DNA of 6,721 nucleotides, taken from Calditrichaceae bacterium (GTDB lineage: Bacteria > Calditrichota > Calditrichia > Calditrichales > Calditrichaceae). The stretch is from positions 1 through 6,721 of the forward strand of contig JAUXGF010000158.1 of NCBI GenBank assembly GCA_030622395.1, given 5' to 3'. Both the position numbers and the translations under genes were made by a program. A model generated the notes under the pieces. The model did no database searches and was not told the origin of the DNA. It was given only the letters and a program-made list of their open reading frames with translations. The number at the start of each line of letters is the position of its first letter. The stretch's first letter is position 1. This document shows, piece by piece, positions 6,250 through 6,721 of this stretch.

Positions 6250-6277
6250 TTGACGGAAGCGCCATTTTGTTTATATT
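6250..6277 (+). promoter_or_regulatory. Sigma70-type promoter for the YaiI/YqxD-family gene
   Basis: TTGACG (6250-6255) and TATATT (6272-6277) are separated by 16 bases. Both boxes are identical to those proposed for the STAS-phosphorylase operon. Expected transcription start is near 6285, with a leader of about 35 bases. The 131-base gap after the oxidoreductase gene holds no obvious intrinsic terminator. Confidence 0.55.
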
Positions 6278-6318
6278 TAGTCAAATAAAAATTATTCATT
6301 TCCTTTTAAGGTGTTTAA

Positions 6319-6721
6319 ATGCAAATCTGGGTTGACGCCGATGCATGTCCCAAAGTGATAAAAAATATTCTTTTCCGCGCGGCAGAGAGGGTTCAAGTAT
6401 GCCTTACATTAGTTGCCAATCAACCTCTGCAAATTCCTCAATCTGATCATATAAAGTCGATTCAGGTTCCCGGCGGTTTCGATATAGCGGACGAACATAT
6501 AATTCAGAAAGTGCAAAAAGGCGATCTGGTAATTACAGCCGACATTCCCCTTGCTAATGAAATTGTTGAAAAAGGCGGCTATGCTCTTAATCCTCGTGGA
6601 GAGTTTTATACAAAAGATAATATTCGTGAACGCTTAGCTATCCGGGATTTAATGGATGAATTACGAAGCAGTGGCGTAGACACAGGCGGCCCGGCGTCTA
6701 TCGATCAAAACGATCGCCAGA
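6319..6721 (+). CDS. YaiI/YqxD family protein (DUF188, UPF0178), 3' end cut by window edge
   Basis: The frame opens at the ATG on 6319 with an AAGGTG ribosome site (6308-6313, 5-base spacer). It runs 134 residues to the right edge without a stop; full-length relatives are about 150 residues, so only the last part is missing. The start [13 protein letters not shown] (3-15) is the family hallmark. [10 protein letters not shown] (52-61), [11 protein letters not shown] (69-79), LNPRGEFYT (90-98) and the late GGP segment (123-125) are the other conserved blocks. The fold is PIN-like, and D6, D8 and D75 are candidate metal-binding acids, suggesting a nuclease-type site. The cellular role of this widespread family is not settled. 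It appears to have its own promoter and is on the same strand as the upstream oxidoreductase. Confidence 0.95.
   Translation, partial: MQIWVDADACPKVIKNILFRAAERVQVCLTLVANQPLQIPQSDHIKSIQVPGGFDIADEHIIQKVQKGDLVITADIPLANEIVEKGGYALNPRGEFYTKDNIRERLAIRDLMDELRSSGVDTGGPASIDQNDRQ

Overview
The window is AT-rich bacterial DNA with compact genes, clear Shine-Dalgarno sites (AAGGAG and close variants) and convincing sigma70-type -35/-10 boxes. Visible SD sites and TTGAC-type promoters argue against Bacteroidota. Nothing here fixes the lineage. The short-period tandem repeats and the GC-rich hairpin island are the kind of intergenic filler found in large, repeat-laden environmental genomes; this is an impression, not a taxonomic call.

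Layout. (1) Positions 1-1120, minus strand: a two-gene unit with a small cupin protein upstream of an AraC-family regulator. The regulator runs off the left edge, and the part seen starts at 698. (2) Positions 1253-1419: two different short tandem repeats. The first is a 7-bp repeat that turns into its own inverted copy. The second is an 8-bp repeat that overlaps the 3' end of the next gene. (3) Positions 1398-3610, minus strand: a tight bicistron in which a STAS-domain anti-anti-sigma-like protein is followed 2 bases later by a GH13 sugar phosphorylase of the sucrose/glucosylglycerate phosphorylase type. A strong promoter sits about 60 bases upstream of the STAS start. (4) Positions 3611-4479: no convincing gene. 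About 360 bases of it form a GC-rich island packed with small palindromes, inside very AT-rich DNA. (5) Positions 4480-5000, plus strand: a HEPN/MNT pair. The HEPN partner appears to have lost its N-terminal half, while the nucleotidyltransferase looks complete. (6) Positions 5207-6187, plus strand: a Gfo/Idh/MocA oxidoreductase with its own promoter. (7) From 6319 to the right edge, plus strand: a YaiI/YqxD (DUF188, UPF0178) protein with its own promoter, cut by the window end.

How the parts relate. The STAS-phosphorylase pair is the clearest functional unit: a partner-switching-type protein co-transcribed and probably translationally coupled with an enzyme that phosphorolyses (or makes) an alpha-glucoside. 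If the acceptor is glucosylglycerate, this would link a compatible solute to a stress-regulation protein; that is inference. The cupin/AraC pair looks like a self-contained ligand-responsive unit. The HEPN/MNT locus looks like a decaying toxin-antitoxin module. I found no CRISPR array, tRNA, rRNA or transposase gene.
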